Shown here piece after piece: positions 26,041-36,133 of a DNA stretch of 64,000 nucleotides. The DNA lies in assembly GCA_020161935.1 (NCBI GenBank), contig JAIUNI010000012.1:1-64000 (forward strand). The letters run 5' to 3'. Under the pieces are notes generated by a model. The model was not told where the DNA came from. It did no database searches and worked only from the letters and a program-made list of their open reading frames with translations. Made by a program: the position numbers and the translations under genes. Every line of letters starts with the position of its first letter. Position 1 is the stretch's first letter. Source of the stretch: Chloroflexota bacterium. GTDB lineage: Bacteria > Chloroflexota > Anaerolineae > Aggregatilineales > Phototrophicaceae.

Positions 26041-27975
26041 TCAGGGATCGAAGCCACATTGGCCGTTGGTTATCTTGCAGGTCGCCAGCACTTCAGTGCC
26101 GCGCCGTACCTCGAAAACTGCTGCCGAGTCATCACTCACCCACGGTAAACGGGTAAACGAGATCTGCCGCCACGCCTGAACGAAGTCACAGTAATCCGGT
26201 TTGGTATCCATCGCCGAGAGGAAGCGGTCATTTCGCAGCACCTGTAAGCAGTCACCGGCGGGCAGCGCGGTAATCGGTCGGCTGCTGATGGCCGCCCATT
26301 CCTGCGTGCTGTATTCAATCGTTGTTCCGGCAGCGGTGATTTGCACGAAGCGCAGGCTGCCCACGTTGACCGGTGTGCTGCTCTGGTTAAATAGCGTGAG
26401 GACTTGGTCGTCGTAGCGCAGGACGACTTTGCTCGGCGCGGTAGGGCTGGCGTTCGGGGTCACATCCCCGATGCTCACCGTGGGTATAAACGTTTCGGTC
26501 GCGGGGGCGAGTTCGGTTGTCGCCGTCGCCTCGGTAACGGGCAGCGGCGTAACGGTCGCACTCTCGGTCGTTGCTGTACTCTCGTTGGTCGCGGCTTCGG
26601 TTTCTGGCACGGCGGTGGCTGGTTCGTCCGTCACCGGTTCGGTCGCCTCATCGGTCGCCTCATCAGTGACGGCTGCCGCGATGCTAGTTGCTTCATCGGT
26701 TGTGCCGGTTCCGGTCGCGAGTAGGGCGGTGCGTGTCTGTGCGTCCGTAATCACCTGATTGCTGTTGTTCGACAGCAGGAACAAACCACCCACCAGCGCG
26801 ATCAATATCACCACCACTGGAATAGCTGCCTGCCGGAGCTGCTTATTGCGGCGGCTGCGCTTCTGCTTGGCTTCGCGCTCGGCCTGTGCGGCGATGATCG
26901 CGTTACGGGTGCTGAGGGAGGCCTTCGAGTCGGTGACGGTCGGCGAGTCGGGCAGGGCAATCGCGGGCGGGAACACACTGGTTTCAAACCCCGGCGGCGC
27001 TTTAGCGACTTCAACCTCGGTGGTGTCCTTCGTCTCGTCCACCACGGCTGTACCCACACCGGCGGGCTTGCTGATCGGCGTAGCCAGAGGCGCGGTTTTC
27101 AATGGCATCTTCGTGGTCGAATCGCCCGTGTCGAACACGCCCATCGCCTTTTCGAGCGCTTTCAACATCTCGGCGCAGGTGGTGAAGCGTTTCTTCGGGT
27201 CTTTGTCCAGTGCTTGAATAACTACGCGGTCAACCTGTGGCGACAAACTGGCGTTGATTTTGCTGGGTGGGGGCGGCGGGTCGGTGAGGTGCTTCATCGC
27301 AACTGCCATCGCTGACGGGTCGTCAAACGGCACGCGGTTGGTGAGCATCTCGAACAGCACGATCCCCAGCGAGTAAATATCACTCTGGGCGACTGCTTGT
27401 GCCGAGTTGACGGCTTGCTCCGGCGCGACGTAGTGGGCGCTGCCGAACGTGTTGCCGATGGTGCCTTCCGGTACACTCAGCGCGAGGCCAAAGTCCGTCA
27501 GCACCGCCTTGCCCGCTGCCGTCACCATGATGTTCGAGGGTTTAATGTCGCGGTGGATCACCCCTTCGCTGTGGGCGTAATCCAGCGCCGAGCCAATATC
27601 GCGGATGATGTTGCGGACTTCCGTGCCGCTCATGCGCGTGCCGTTGCGGTCGTGGGTCTTGATGATGTTCCGCAGGTCGCGGCCTTCGATGAAGCTCATC
27701 GCCATGTAATACAGCGTATCGACCTGATCGAACTGGTAAATCCCAACGATGTTCGGGTGGTTGAGCCGTGCAATCGCCCGCGCCTCGCTTTGGAAGCGTT
27801 TGCGATATTCCGCCTCGTCTTCACGGAGCGAACTGGCATCAATCACTTTCACGGCGGCATAACGGTTGAGTTTCTTATCCAACCCCCGGTATACCCTTGC
27901 CATCCCGCCTTGCCCGAGGATGTCTACAATCAGATAATCGCCAAGTTTTTTGCCAATAATCGGGTCGCTGCTCAT
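26041..27975 (-). CDS. Transmembrane Ser/Thr protein kinase
   Basis: 644 residues from ATG 27975 (AGG five bases upstream); the frame is open a further 33 codons, but those lack family likeness. Kinase domain 14-275: GQGGMARVY glycine loop, K43 in AAVKVID, HRDIKPSN with D143, LTDFGLA, APEQ. A membrane helix lies near 380-400 after a basic RSRRNKQLR stretch, then a Thr/Ala/Glu-rich linker of about 110 residues (a flexible wall-spanning region) and a C-terminal extracytoplasmic domain of about 120 residues with two or three Cys. The outer domain has a lamin-tail-like beta pattern (LRYDDQVLTLFNQSSTPVNV). It is not PASTA. It is divergent from the ClpC gene. Confidence 0.9.
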   Translation of the reverse strand: MSSDPIIGKKLGDYLIVDILGQGGMARVYRGLDKKLNRYAAVKVIDASSLREDEAEYRKRFQSEARAIARLNHPNIVGIYQFDQVDTLYYMAMSFIEGRDLRNIIKTHDRNGTRMSGTEVRNIIRDIGSALDYAHSEGVIHRDIKPSNIMVTAAGKAVLTDFGLALSVPEGTIGNTFGSAHYVAPEQAVNSAQAVAQSDIYSLGIVLFEMLTNRVPFDDPSAMAVAMKHLTDPPPPPSKINASLSPQVDRVVIQALDKDPKKRFTTCAEMLKALEKAMGVFDTGDSTTKMPLKTAPLATPISKPAGVGTAVVDETKDTTEVEVAKAPPGFETSVFPPAIALPDSPTVTDSKASLSTRNAIIAAQAEREAKQKRSRRNKQLRQAAIPVVVILIALVGGLFLLSNNSNQVITDAQTRTALLATGTGTTDEATSIAAAVTDEATDEATEPVTDEPATAVPETEAATNESTATTESATVTPLPVTEATATTELAPATETFIPTVSIGDVTPNASPTAPSKVVLRYDDQVLTLFNQSSTPVNVGSLRFVQITAAGTTIEYSTQEWAAISSRPITALPAGDCLQVLRNDRFLSAMDTKPDYCDFVQAWRQISFTRLPWVSDDSAAVFEVRRGTEVLATCKITNGQCGFDP

Positions 27976-28251
27976 AGTAACCTGCTGCATCCGGTAGAAC
28001 GAGGTACGGCACGATTTGTCGAGGAATACCGTGCTGCCCCATTTAATAATAACGGTGAACATAAAGATAATCACCTAGAATCTATGCTACAACGAAAGAG
28101 GGCTTTTTTCTAATAAGGCTTGAGGACAATTTCGTGGGCGGCTGTGATGCGGTATACTCCCTACTGAAATGGCTCCAATGGTTTTCAAATGACGTTGTGG
28201 TATCGTGTTGCTGTTCTACAAAACACAATCAGATAAAAGGATGTGTGAAGA

Positions 28252-30627
28252 TTGACCCCTTCACCGGATATTCCCGAAAAAGAAATACGTGAACGCTGTT
28301 CCGAAATTCTCAGCCAAGCGGCGGAAGAAGCACGCCGCCTTGACCATAACTATATCGGCGTTGAGCATCTATTCATGGCGCTCACCCGCAACGAGCGCAG
28401 CTTAACCACGCTGCTTATTCGGCGTGCCGGTCTTGACCCGCGCTTCGTCCGTAATGAAATTCGCAAGGAAGTCGGTACGGGCGACTCGAAGGTGCCGGAA
28501 GTGCTGCCGATGACACCCCGCGCCGAGTTGGTGCTGGCGCTCACCATCTTCCTGTCGGATCGTGATGAGGACGGGAGTGGGCAGGTGGAGGAGATTCACC
28601 TGTTGGTCGCCGTCCTCCAAGAAGGCGAGAGCATCCCTGTCCGCAAGCTGACCGAAATGGGCTTCGACCTCAACCTGTGGTTACAGCGTCTGGTGCTGGA
28701 ATCCGATTCGCTCAAGAACGACCCGCTGAATGTCGACAACGAAAACGGCATGATATTGGACATCCCCAATATCCCCAGCGATGAGTTCGATTATGACGAC
28801 GATGAAATCTCTAACGACAAAGTACGTGACCCTGCCCGTGTCCCCACACCGCTGCTCGACAAGTACGGGCGTGACCTGACCGCCCAAGCGGTTACGGGGA
28901 AGATTGGCCCCGCCATCGCCCGCGAGAGTGAAATTCGCTCCCTAGCGCGGACGCTGGCACGCAACAAGAAGAATAACCCGCTGTTGCTGGGTGATGCCGG
29001 TGTCGGTAAAACGGCTGTGGTCGAAGGCTTGGCGTATGCCATTGCTACCGGCACGGCGGCTAAGTCGCTCCTCAACCGCCGCATCGTCCAGATCGAAATC
29101 GGTACGCTGGTCGCAGGGACGAGCTTGCGCGGTCAGTTTGAAGAACGCCTGATTGGTATCGTGGATGAAGTCAAACATGCTGGCAACGTCATCATGTTCA
29201 TCGACGAAATTCACACCATCGTCGGCGCGGGTGATACCATCGACAGCAACTTGGACGCTGCCAATATCCTGAAACCGGCGCTCGCACGTGGCGACCTGAT
29301 GTGCATCGGCGCGACCACCCACGAAGAATACCGCCGTGCCATCGCGGCTGATCCGGCGCTCGACCGCCGCTTCCGCACCATCGACATTGAAGAACCCTCA
29401 CAAGCCGATACCAAGCTGATCCTCGAAGGCCAAAAAGCCAAGCTGGAAGAGCATCACGGGGTCATCATCAACGCCGAAACACTGGAAGCCGCCATCAATC
29501 TCTCGGTGCGCTTCCTGCCCGACCGCCGCCTGCCGGATAAAGCGCTCGACCTCCTTGATGAAGCCTGTACCCGCGTCATCATCCGCACCATGTCGCCGGA
29601 TGAAAACGACAGCGGTATCCCGGAGGTTGAAGTCGAGAATGTCGCTGCCGTCCTCTCCGATTGGACAGGTATTCCGGTTACCGAACTGACTAAAGATGAA
29701 AAGCGCCGTTTGGTCGGCTTGGAACTTGCGCTCGGTCAGCGGGTCATCGGGCAAGACTCCGCCGTGCAAACCGTTGCCGAGGCCATCAAAACCGCCCGTG
29801 CCGGCTTGGGTAATCCCCAGCGCCCGATTGGCGTATTCCTGTTCGTTGGACCATCGGGTGTCGGCAAGACCGAACTGGCGAGGGCGTTAGCCTCCTTCCT
29901 GTTCGGCAGTGACGATGCCATGCTCCGCCTCGATATGTCTGAGTTCCACGACTCGCACACGGTTGCCCGCCTCATCGGTGCGCCGCCGGGTTATAAGGAT
30001 ACGCAGCGCGGCGGTCAGCTAACCGATGGCCTGCGCCGCCGTCCTTACAGTGTGGTGCTGCTCGATGAAGTCGAAAAAGCCGCGCCGGAAGTCTTTGATG
30101 TGTTCTTGCAAGTGTTTGACGAAGGTCGGTTGAGCGATGCCCACGGTCGTCATGTCGATGCCCGTCATTCAGTATTCATCATGACCAGCAACATCGGTAC
30201 CGAGGAAGCCGGTAAGTCGATAGGTTTCACCAGCGGCGGTGAAGCATCGCTGCCCGATTACAGTGCTTATCTCAAACGCTTCTTCCGGCCTGAATTCCTC
30301 AACCGCATCGACGAGGTGATTACCTTCCGTCCGCTGCAAGGCGAGGCGCTCAGTGGGATTTTGGAACTGAAGCTGACTGAACTTTATGACCGTTTGTCGA
30401 AGCAAAAGTTGAAGCTCGAACTCACTGACGATGCCCGTGCGCTGGTACTGGCAAAGGGCTATGATGCCATCAGTGGGGCGCGTCCCTTAGCGCGTGCCAT
30501 CGAGCGTCTAGTGACCCGTCCGATCAGTGCCAAAATTGTCGAGGATGCGTTCCAACCCGGCGATATAGTCGTCGCTTCTGCGGATGGCGAACGCCTAAAG
30601 TTTGAGGCGAAAATCAAGCAGGGGTAA
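28252..30627 (+). CDS. clpC: ATP-dependent Clp protease ATP-binding subunit (ClpC/ClpA type)
   Basis: 791 residues. Clp N-domain 1-145, first AAA module with Walker A GDAGVGKT (about 246-253) and VIMFIDEIHTIVGAG, second AAA module with Walker A GPSGVGKT (about 531-538), C-terminal D2-small domain. The linker between AAA modules is short, so the ClpB M-domain coiled coil is absent; the ClpC middle helix also looks very reduced. The loop I657-G658-F659 (SIGFTSGG) matches the IGF/IGL loop by which ClpA, ClpC and ClpX grip ClpP, so this unfoldase should feed ClpP. The start is TTG, as no in-frame ATG is suitable. Gene name by family likeness. Confidence 0.88.
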   Translation: MTPSPDIPEKEIRERCSEILSQAAEEARRLDHNYIGVEHLFMALTRNERSLTTLLIRRAGLDPRFVRNEIRKEVGTGDSKVPEVLPMTPRAELVLALTIFLSDRDEDGSGQVEEIHLLVAVLQEGESIPVRKLTEMGFDLNLWLQRLVLESDSLKNDPLNVDNENGMILDIPNIPSDEFDYDDDEISNDKVRDPARVPTPLLDKYGRDLTAQAVTGKIGPAIARESEIRSLARTLARNKKNNPLLLGDAGVGKTAVVEGLAYAIATGTAAKSLLNRRIVQIEIGTLVAGTSLRGQFEERLIGIVDEVKHAGNVIMFIDEIHTIVGAGDTIDSNLDAANILKPALARGDLMCIGATTHEEYRRAIAADPALDRRFRTIDIEEPSQADTKLILEGQKAKLEEHHGVIINAETLEAAINLSVRFLPDRRLPDKALDLLDEACTRVIIRTMSPDENDSGIPEVEVENVAAVLSDWTGIPVTELTKDEKRRLVGLELALGQRVIGQDSAVQTVAEAIKTARAGLGNPQRPIGVFLFVGPSGVGKTELARALASFLFGSDDAMLRLDMSEFHDSHTVARLIGAPPGYKDTQRGGQLTDGLRRRPYSVVLLDEVEKAAPEVFDVFLQVFDEGRLSDAHGRHVDARHSVFIMTSNIGTEEAGKSIGFTSGGEASLPDYSAYLKRFFRPEFLNRIDEVITFRPLQGEALSGILELKLTELYDRLSKQKLKLELTDDARALVLAKGYDAISGARPLARAIERLVTRPISAKIVEDAFQPGDIVVASADGERLKFEAKIKQG

Positions 30628-30639
30628 TCCAACACAACC

Positions 30640-33600
30640 ATGAACATTCCCCAGACCAATCGCCAGCCAGCCCAACTCAGCACCGAAGAAACCGAGAAGC
30701 TGCTGAAGAAGCGGCATCCGCAGGATACGATTGATTATTTCGCCACCGACCCCAATTCGGACATCCGCCAGTTGGGGCGTTTGGCGCTGCGCCGCAACAA
30801 CATTAACGACCTGTTCGCCCTCGGTGACCTGTGCGCCAAACGTGCCGTAACCGACGATGGGCGCTTGCTGGTGTTCTACGTCGGCAAAACCGTCATCGCC
30901 TACCAGAAGGCCGTGCGCCTCGCGGATGATGACCTTGACCTCGCGCAAGCCCGCCGTGCCGTCCGCAACTTTATCGACTATGTGGTTGCCACCGCCCAAA
31001 CTTACCACACCCGCCGGAACATCGCGGTTGCCTTATGGGCGCTTGCCGAAAATGAAGATGCCTCCGAAACCATTCGCGGTGAGGACGAAGGACTGGTCCA
31101 CGAACTCCTCGACATCTACCGCGAGGAATCACCGACCAGCCCCTTAAAAGCCATGAGTATCACCTCCGACGAACTCTTGGATGACTCGTTTGCGCTCGAC
31201 CAATCGTTTGACAGCCGTACCAACCTCGAATTTCCAACGGCAGGTACCATCCGCACGACCGAAGATTTAACAGTCGTCGCTATGCCGGACTTGTCCGAAA
31301 CCATCAACGACCTCTCGCAAACGGTCGCGGATTACGAAGTACTGCCCTCGGTCGGCGGCCTGTCGAACACCGAGTTCATGTCGCAGAGTGAAACGCACCT
31401 CGAACATACCGCGCTGGACTCGTTCGACTCGTTCGAGAAAGACCAACTTCACGCCAGCCGCCAGCTCACCGAAATGCCCGCTGCCCGCCCCCCGCGCGAT
31501 GATGTGGACGAGTTTGGCCCCGGCGACTGGATACAAAACCGCTACGAAGTGATTGATGTTAAACGCGGCGGCATGGGGGTCGTCTACCTCGGTTATGACA
31601 GCCAGCAAAAAGAACCGGTCGCCATCAAAACCTTCCAGAGCCGCTTCTTGGATAACGAACGCGCCGTGACCCGCTTCAACCATGAGGCGACGACGTGGAT
31701 CATGCTCGAAAAGCACCGCTACATCGTCCAAGCCCGCCGCGTCGAAACCATCGCGGATCGCCCGCATATCATCCTCGAACATATCAGCGGCCCCGAAGGC
31801 TTAGGTCCTGACCTCCGCAGTTGGATCGACCGCAAACGGCTCGATCTGCCGCAGTCGATGGAGTTCGGTTTGCACATCGCCTTGGGGATGCAGCACGCCA
31901 CCCAGCGCGTCCCCGGCTTGGTACACCGCGATCTTAAACCCGCCAACATCCTCGTCACCCATGATGCCATCGCCAAAATCACCGACTTCGGCCTCGTGCG
32001 CTCGCTGGAATTTACCGATGTGCCGCTGCCCGGTAACGACCCCGATGCCGAAAATAACGGTCGTCGCGGCGGTGGCAACCGCCTGACGCGCTTTGGCGCG
32101 ATTGTCGGCACGGCTCCCTATATGTCCCCCGAACAGTGCGAGGCCAAAGATGTTGACCTCCGCGCTGATATTTACGCCTTCGGCTGCATCCTGTATGAGA
32201 TGCTCACCGGACACCAAATTTTTAAAGAGAAGCGTTTCAGCGCGTGGAAGCAGGCGCACCTCAACCAGAAACCCGTTTTCGACCCGCACTTCGAGCGTCA
32301 GCTTCCCCTGCGTTTGCAGCAGTTGGTGATGGCCTGCCTCGAAAAGCTGCCGGAAAACCGCCCCGCCAATTGGGGTGTGATTGTTGATGACCTCGCCGTC
32401 ATTTTCGAGGACGTGACCGGACAAAAAGCCACGCTCGAAATCACCGGCCCGGAGATGCAGGTGCATGAACTCATCGACAAGGGCTACTCGCTCACCGAAC
32501 TGCACCGCATGGACGAAGCGCTGGCCGCCTACGACCGTGCCATCGCCCTGCAAGACGATAACGCGCTGGCGTGGGCGCGGAAGGGGCGTGCGCTGCGCCT
32601 GATGGAACGTAACGAAGACGCGCTCGTCGCCTATGACCGTGCGCTGGACATCATGCCGCGTTATGGGTTCGCGCTGCGGGGTAAGGGCTTGGTGCTAGAG
32701 CGTATGGGGCAGCTTGAAGAAGCCCTTGCCAGCTACGAACAGGCTACCGCCATCAAACCCAACGAGGTTTGGAACTGGTACAACCAAGCCGACGTGATGC
32801 AGAGCATGAACCGCTACGACGAAGCCATCCCGCTTCTCAAGCACGCCCTCGAAATCGACCCCGAACACCACAACAGTTGGGGCAAGCTGGGGCAGGTTTA
32901 CCGCTTGATGGGGCAGCAGGAAGAAGCCGTCTACGCCTACGAGAAGGCCATCGACTACGAACCGGATTATGCGTGGGCGCATAACGGTCGCGGCTTGGCG
33001 CTCAAGTCGCTCGGTCGCTTTGCCGATGCACTCGTCAGCTTCCGCAAGGCGACCCAGTACCAGCCGGATGTTGTCTGGCATTGGTACAATCTCACCGAAA
33101 TGCTGGTCGAACTTCGCCAGTACGAGGATGCGCTTGGCCCTGCTACTCAAGCCACCCGCACCGACCCTGCCCACGCCTTTAGTTGGGCAAAACTCGGTCA
33201 GGTGCTGCGCCACCTCAACCAGAATATCGACGCGATGCAAGCCTATGACCGCGCTGTCCAGCTTCAACCCGATTACAGTTGGGCGATCAACGGTAAGGGC
33301 ATCGTCCTCGAACGCATGGGGCGCTTGGAAGACGCGCTGAACTGCTACAACCGCGCCGCCCAAATTCAGGACGATTACGTTTGGCACTGCTGGTACAATC
33401 AGGGTAACGTCCTCTCGCTGATGGGTCGCTATCAAGAAGCCGTTCCCATCCTCGAAAAAGTGACACAGGTCATGCCCGCCCATGCCCAGAGCTGGGCGCG
33501 TATGGGCAACGCCTTCCGCAACCTCAAGCAGCCGGATGCCGCGCTCAAAGCCTTGCAGCAGGCCACACTGCTCGACCCCAAATACACATGGGCGTGGAAT

Positions 33601-34758
33601 GAAACCGGTATCACGCTCGAACAGCTTGGTCGGCTGGATGAAGCCCTCAGCGCCTACCAGAAGGCAGGGCAGGCCGCCCCCAAAGACTCGTTCTACATGA
33701 TGCAGCAGGCCGACATCCTCATCCAGCAGGGCAATAACCAGAAAGCTCTCGACCTGCTCACACAGGCGCTGAAGATTGAACCCTCCAACTCGCGCATGTG
33801 GGCGAAGCATGGTCAAATGCTCCGCCGCCTCAACCGCTTGGATGAAGCCCTCAAAAGCTATACTCACGCCGTCGATATTGACCCCAAGTACGGCTGGGGC
33901 TGGAACGGTCGCGGTTTAACCCTCAGCGCCATGAATCGCCACGAGGACGCGCTGAAGTCCTTCCGCGCCGCCACCGAATCCGGCGAGCAGGATGCGTGGT
34001 ACTGGTACAACTACGGCGACGAGTTGGTGACGCTCAACCGCTTTACCGAAGCGCTGCCCATTCTCGACCGCGCCCTGTCGCTCAACCCCAAGCACACCGA
34101 AAGCTGGGCGAAACGCGGTCAAGCCTTGCGCCGCCTCAATCGCCATGCCGAGGCCCTCACTGCCTACGATGAAGCGCTGGCGGTCAACCCGCATTATGCG
34201 TGGGCATGGAACGGTCGCGGCCTCGCCCTCGAAAACTTGAACCGCCGCGAAGAAGCCCTCGCCAGCTATGAACGCTCGATTACCGAAGACCCGCGCGTCA
34301 TCTGGTACTACACCAACCAGATCGACGTGCTGCTCGACATGGGTCGCAAGGGGGATGCCATGTCGGTCGCCGAACACGCCACCACCATGATGCCCCGCAA
34401 CGCCGTCGCTTGGGCGCGTAAAGGGCAGGTGCAGCGCCGCATCAATAACTACGAAGGCGCGCTGGAAAGTTACCTCAAGGCGCTTGAAATCGACCCGACC
34501 TACGCATGGGCGTGGAATGGCAAAGGCTTGGCGCTCGCCGGTTTGAACCGCTGGTCGGAGGCTATCGTCGCCTACGAGAAAGCCGTTTCGCACAACGTCA
34601 ACGACCTGTGGTTCTGGAATAACTATGGCGAGGCGCTGATGGCGATGAAAGAGTACCGCCGGGCGGTGGATGCTTACAGCCGCGCCGCCGCCATCGACCC
34701 GCGCCACGAGATCACCCGCCAGCGCCTCAAGCAAGCCCGTGACTTACTCGATGAATAA
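30640..34758 (+). CDS. Giant Ser/Thr kinase with about twenty TPR repeats
   Basis: 1372 residues. An N-terminal helical and acidic region (1-295) precedes a kinase domain (about 300-600: RGGMGVVYLGY, K330 in VAIKTF, VHRDLKPANIL near 429, ITDFGL, GTAPYMSPEQ). From about 605 to the end, 34-residue TPR units repeat with W and Y at regular positions (WNWYNQADVMQSMNRYDEAI, WAWNGRGLALENLNRREEAL). No membrane helix is seen, so it is a cytoplasmic kinase with a huge docking surface. It begins 12 bases after ClpC and is followed 23 bases later by a SHOCT protein, so it sits in a ClpC operon; the clients may be shared. Confidence 0.92.
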   Translation: MNIPQTNRQPAQLSTEETEKLLKKRHPQDTIDYFATDPNSDIRQLGRLALRRNNINDLFALGDLCAKRAVTDDGRLLVFYVGKTVIAYQKAVRLADDDLDLAQARRAVRNFIDYVVATAQTYHTRRNIAVALWALAENEDASETIRGEDEGLVHELLDIYREESPTSPLKAMSITSDELLDDSFALDQSFDSRTNLEFPTAGTIRTTEDLTVVAMPDLSETINDLSQTVADYEVLPSVGGLSNTEFMSQSETHLEHTALDSFDSFEKDQLHASRQLTEMPAARPPRDDVDEFGPGDWIQNRYEVIDVKRGGMGVVYLGYDSQQKEPVAIKTFQSRFLDNERAVTRFNHEATTWIMLEKHRYIVQARRVETIADRPHIILEHISGPEGLGPDLRSWIDRKRLDLPQSMEFGLHIALGMQHATQRVPGLVHRDLKPANILVTHDAIAKITDFGLVRSLEFTDVPLPGNDPDAENNGRRGGGNRLTRFGAIVGTAPYMSPEQCEAKDVDLRADIYAFGCILYEMLTGHQIFKEKRFSAWKQAHLNQKPVFDPHFERQLPLRLQQLVMACLEKLPENRPANWGVIVDDLAVIFEDVTGQKATLEITGPEMQVHELIDKGYSLTELHRMDEALAAYDRAIALQDDNALAWARKGRALRLMERNEDALVAYDRALDIMPRYGFALRGKGLVLERMGQLEEALASYEQATAIKPNEVWNWYNQADVMQSMNRYDEAIPLLKHALEIDPEHHNSWGKLGQVYRLMGQQEEAVYAYEKAIDYEPDYAWAHNGRGLALKSLGRFADALVSFRKATQYQPDVVWHWYNLTEMLVELRQYEDALGPATQATRTDPAHAFSWAKLGQVLRHLNQNIDAMQAYDRAVQLQPDYSWAINGKGIVLERMGRLEDALNCYNRAAQIQDDYVWHCWYNQGNVLSLMGRYQEAVPILEKVTQVMPAHAQSWARMGNAFRNLKQPDAALKALQQATLLDPKYTWAWNETGITLEQLGRLDEALSAYQKAGQAAPKDSFYMMQQADILIQQGNNQKALDLLTQALKIEPSNSRMWAKHGQMLRRLNRLDEALKSYTHAVDIDPKYGWGWNGRGLTLSAMNRHEDALKSFRAATESGEQDAWYWYNYGDELVTLNRFTEALPILDRALSLNPKHTESWAKRGQALRRLNRHAEALTAYDEALAVNPHYAWAWNGRGLALENLNRREEALASYERSITEDPRVIWYYTNQIDVLLDMGRKGDAMSVAEHATTMMPRNAVAWARKGQVQRRINNYEGALESYLKALEIDPTYAWAWNGKGLALAGLNRWSEAIVAYEKAVSHNVNDLWFWNNYGEALMAMKEYRRAVDAYSRAAAIDPRHEITRQRLKQARDLLDE

Positions 34759-34781
34759 CCCTGCCTCATGAGGATGTGCTG

Positions 34782-35315
34782 ATGACTTCGGATGCGACTG
34801 TAAATTCCGGTGGGAAAGCCTTTCTACGCGGTTTTGGCATCAGCCTGCTCGCTATCGCGTTTGTTTATCTTGTCGTCGGTGTTATCCTGCGTCCGCTGAT
34901 GCCGTCCGCCGTTCATCGTGTGTTGGATGGTGTTTACGATACGCTGCTCTGCGGCACGGACGAGGATTACCATCAAAATCCAATTTTGCGTGGGGCGCTG
35001 CGGCGCAACATTGTTGGCACGGGTGATGCATGGTGCGAGGATGTGAGTGGGCAGCGGCGTGACATTTCCTATAGTGAGTTCAATGTCGCTATTGCGCTGT
35101 TCGTGATCCCCTTACTCGCTGGCATGTTCTTCATATTGACCGGCGCTGGTAATTTACCTGCCGCCTCCCGCCCACCCTCGGTATTCACCAGCAGCGCCGG
35201 TGGCGACCTCAGCAGCCGTTTGACAGAACTGAAATCGGCCTATGATAAGGGTTTAATTTCGCAGGAAGAATATGAGCAAACGCGGGCAAACTTGCTCCGA
35301 CAACTGGAAAAATGA
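34782..35315 (+). CDS. Membrane protein with C-terminal SHOCT motif
   Basis: About 177 residues. Two membrane helices (about 18-38 and 106-126) flank an extracytoplasmic loop that has two Cys and charged residues. The tail LSSRLTELKSAYDKGLISQEEYEQTRANLL is a SHOCT motif (short C-terminal domain, usually an oligomerisation tail). ATG 34782 is favoured by GAGGA; a GTG two codons upstream is possible. The function is unknown. It seems to be the last gene of the ClpC-kinase operon. Confidence 0.78.
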   Translation: MTSDATVNSGGKAFLRGFGISLLAIAFVYLVVGVILRPLMPSAVHRVLDGVYDTLLCGTDEDYHQNPILRGALRRNIVGTGDAWCEDVSGQRRDISYSEFNVAIALFVIPLLAGMFFILTGAGNLPAASRPPSVFTSSAGGDLSSRLTELKSAYDKGLISQEEYEQTRANLLRQLEK

Positions 35316-35367
35316 CCCGTTCTCCGTGTATGATGTATTAAACCTGTATCAACATTAGATTTAACAC

Positions 35368-35397
35368 TTGCAAAGTTACGACAATGTTCGGTATATT
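35368..35397 (+). promoter_or_regulatory. Promoter of the DtxR-family gene
   Basis: TTGCAA, an 18-base spacer, TATATT. It lies about 48 bases before ATG 35445 in an AT-rich gap. Confidence 0.5.
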
Positions 35398-35444
35398 TAT
35401 CATCTGCATAAGCAATATTCTGTAGAGACAACGTATTGAAAGCC

Positions 35445-36128
35445 ATGACTGTTAGCCCTGCGATGCAAGAATATCTGGCAGAAGCCTATCGTTTGGCTTA
35501 CTACCAGAATGATAACCCCTATATTTCCACCTCGGATTTAGCCGAAGTGCTGCATGTCTCCGCTCCGGCGGTGACGCGCATGGTGCAGCGCCTCAAATCC
35601 GGTGGCTACCTTGAGCATGAACCCTACAAAGGCATTTACCTGACCGAATCCGGCGAACGTGAAGCCTTGCTCAACATCCGCCGTCACCGCTTGGTTGAAC
35701 GCTTCCTTGTGGATGTCATGCAGTTTGGTTGGCACGAAGTCCACGATGATGCCGATACCCTCGGTTCGTTGGTCGGTGATGAAGTCGTCTCCCGTATGGA
35801 AAAGATGGCCGGCTTCCCCAAACGCTGCCCGCACGGTGAACCCATTCCCACCGCTGATGGCAAAATGCCGCGCATCCATGACGAGCCGCTCAGTGAAAAA
35901 CCTGCCGGAACCGATTGGGTCATCAGTCGCGTCGCTACCCATGATGCCGACAAGCTGCAATACCTCGGCACGCTCGGCCTGATCCCCGGCACACGTCTGC
36001 ATCTCTCGGAACGTGCGCCCTTCAACGGCCCGCTGCAACTCACGGTGGATAGCAAGCCGCTGGTCATCGGTCACGAACTCGCGGGTGTCCTCCGCGTCAG
36101 CACCGAAGCCGAATTCAACGTGGCGTAA
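35445..36128 (+). CDS. DtxR/MntR family metal-dependent transcriptional regulator
   Basis: About 227 residues. Winged helix-turn-helix at 1-65 (ISTSDLAEVLHVSAPAVTRMVQRLKSGG in pieces), dimerisation and metal domain 66-145 (HRLVERFLVDVM, HEVHDDAD, then the family-typical CPHGEPIP), and an SH3-like FeoA-type domain to the C-terminus (GLIPGTRLHLSERAPFNGPL). This family represses metal uptake genes or controls export when Mn or Fe is bound. No transporter is adjacent, so the target is not visible. GAAAG precedes the ATG; a TTG three codons upstream is also open. Confidence 0.92.
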   Translation: MTVSPAMQEYLAEAYRLAYYQNDNPYISTSDLAEVLHVSAPAVTRMVQRLKSGGYLEHEPYKGIYLTESGEREALLNIRRHRLVERFLVDVMQFGWHEVHDDADTLGSLVGDEVVSRMEKMAGFPKRCPHGEPIPTADGKMPRIHDEPLSEKPAGTDWVISRVATHDADKLQYLGTLGLIPGTRLHLSERAPFNGPLQLTVDSKPLVIGHELAGVLRVSTEAEFNVA

Positions 36129-36133
36129 ACCTC

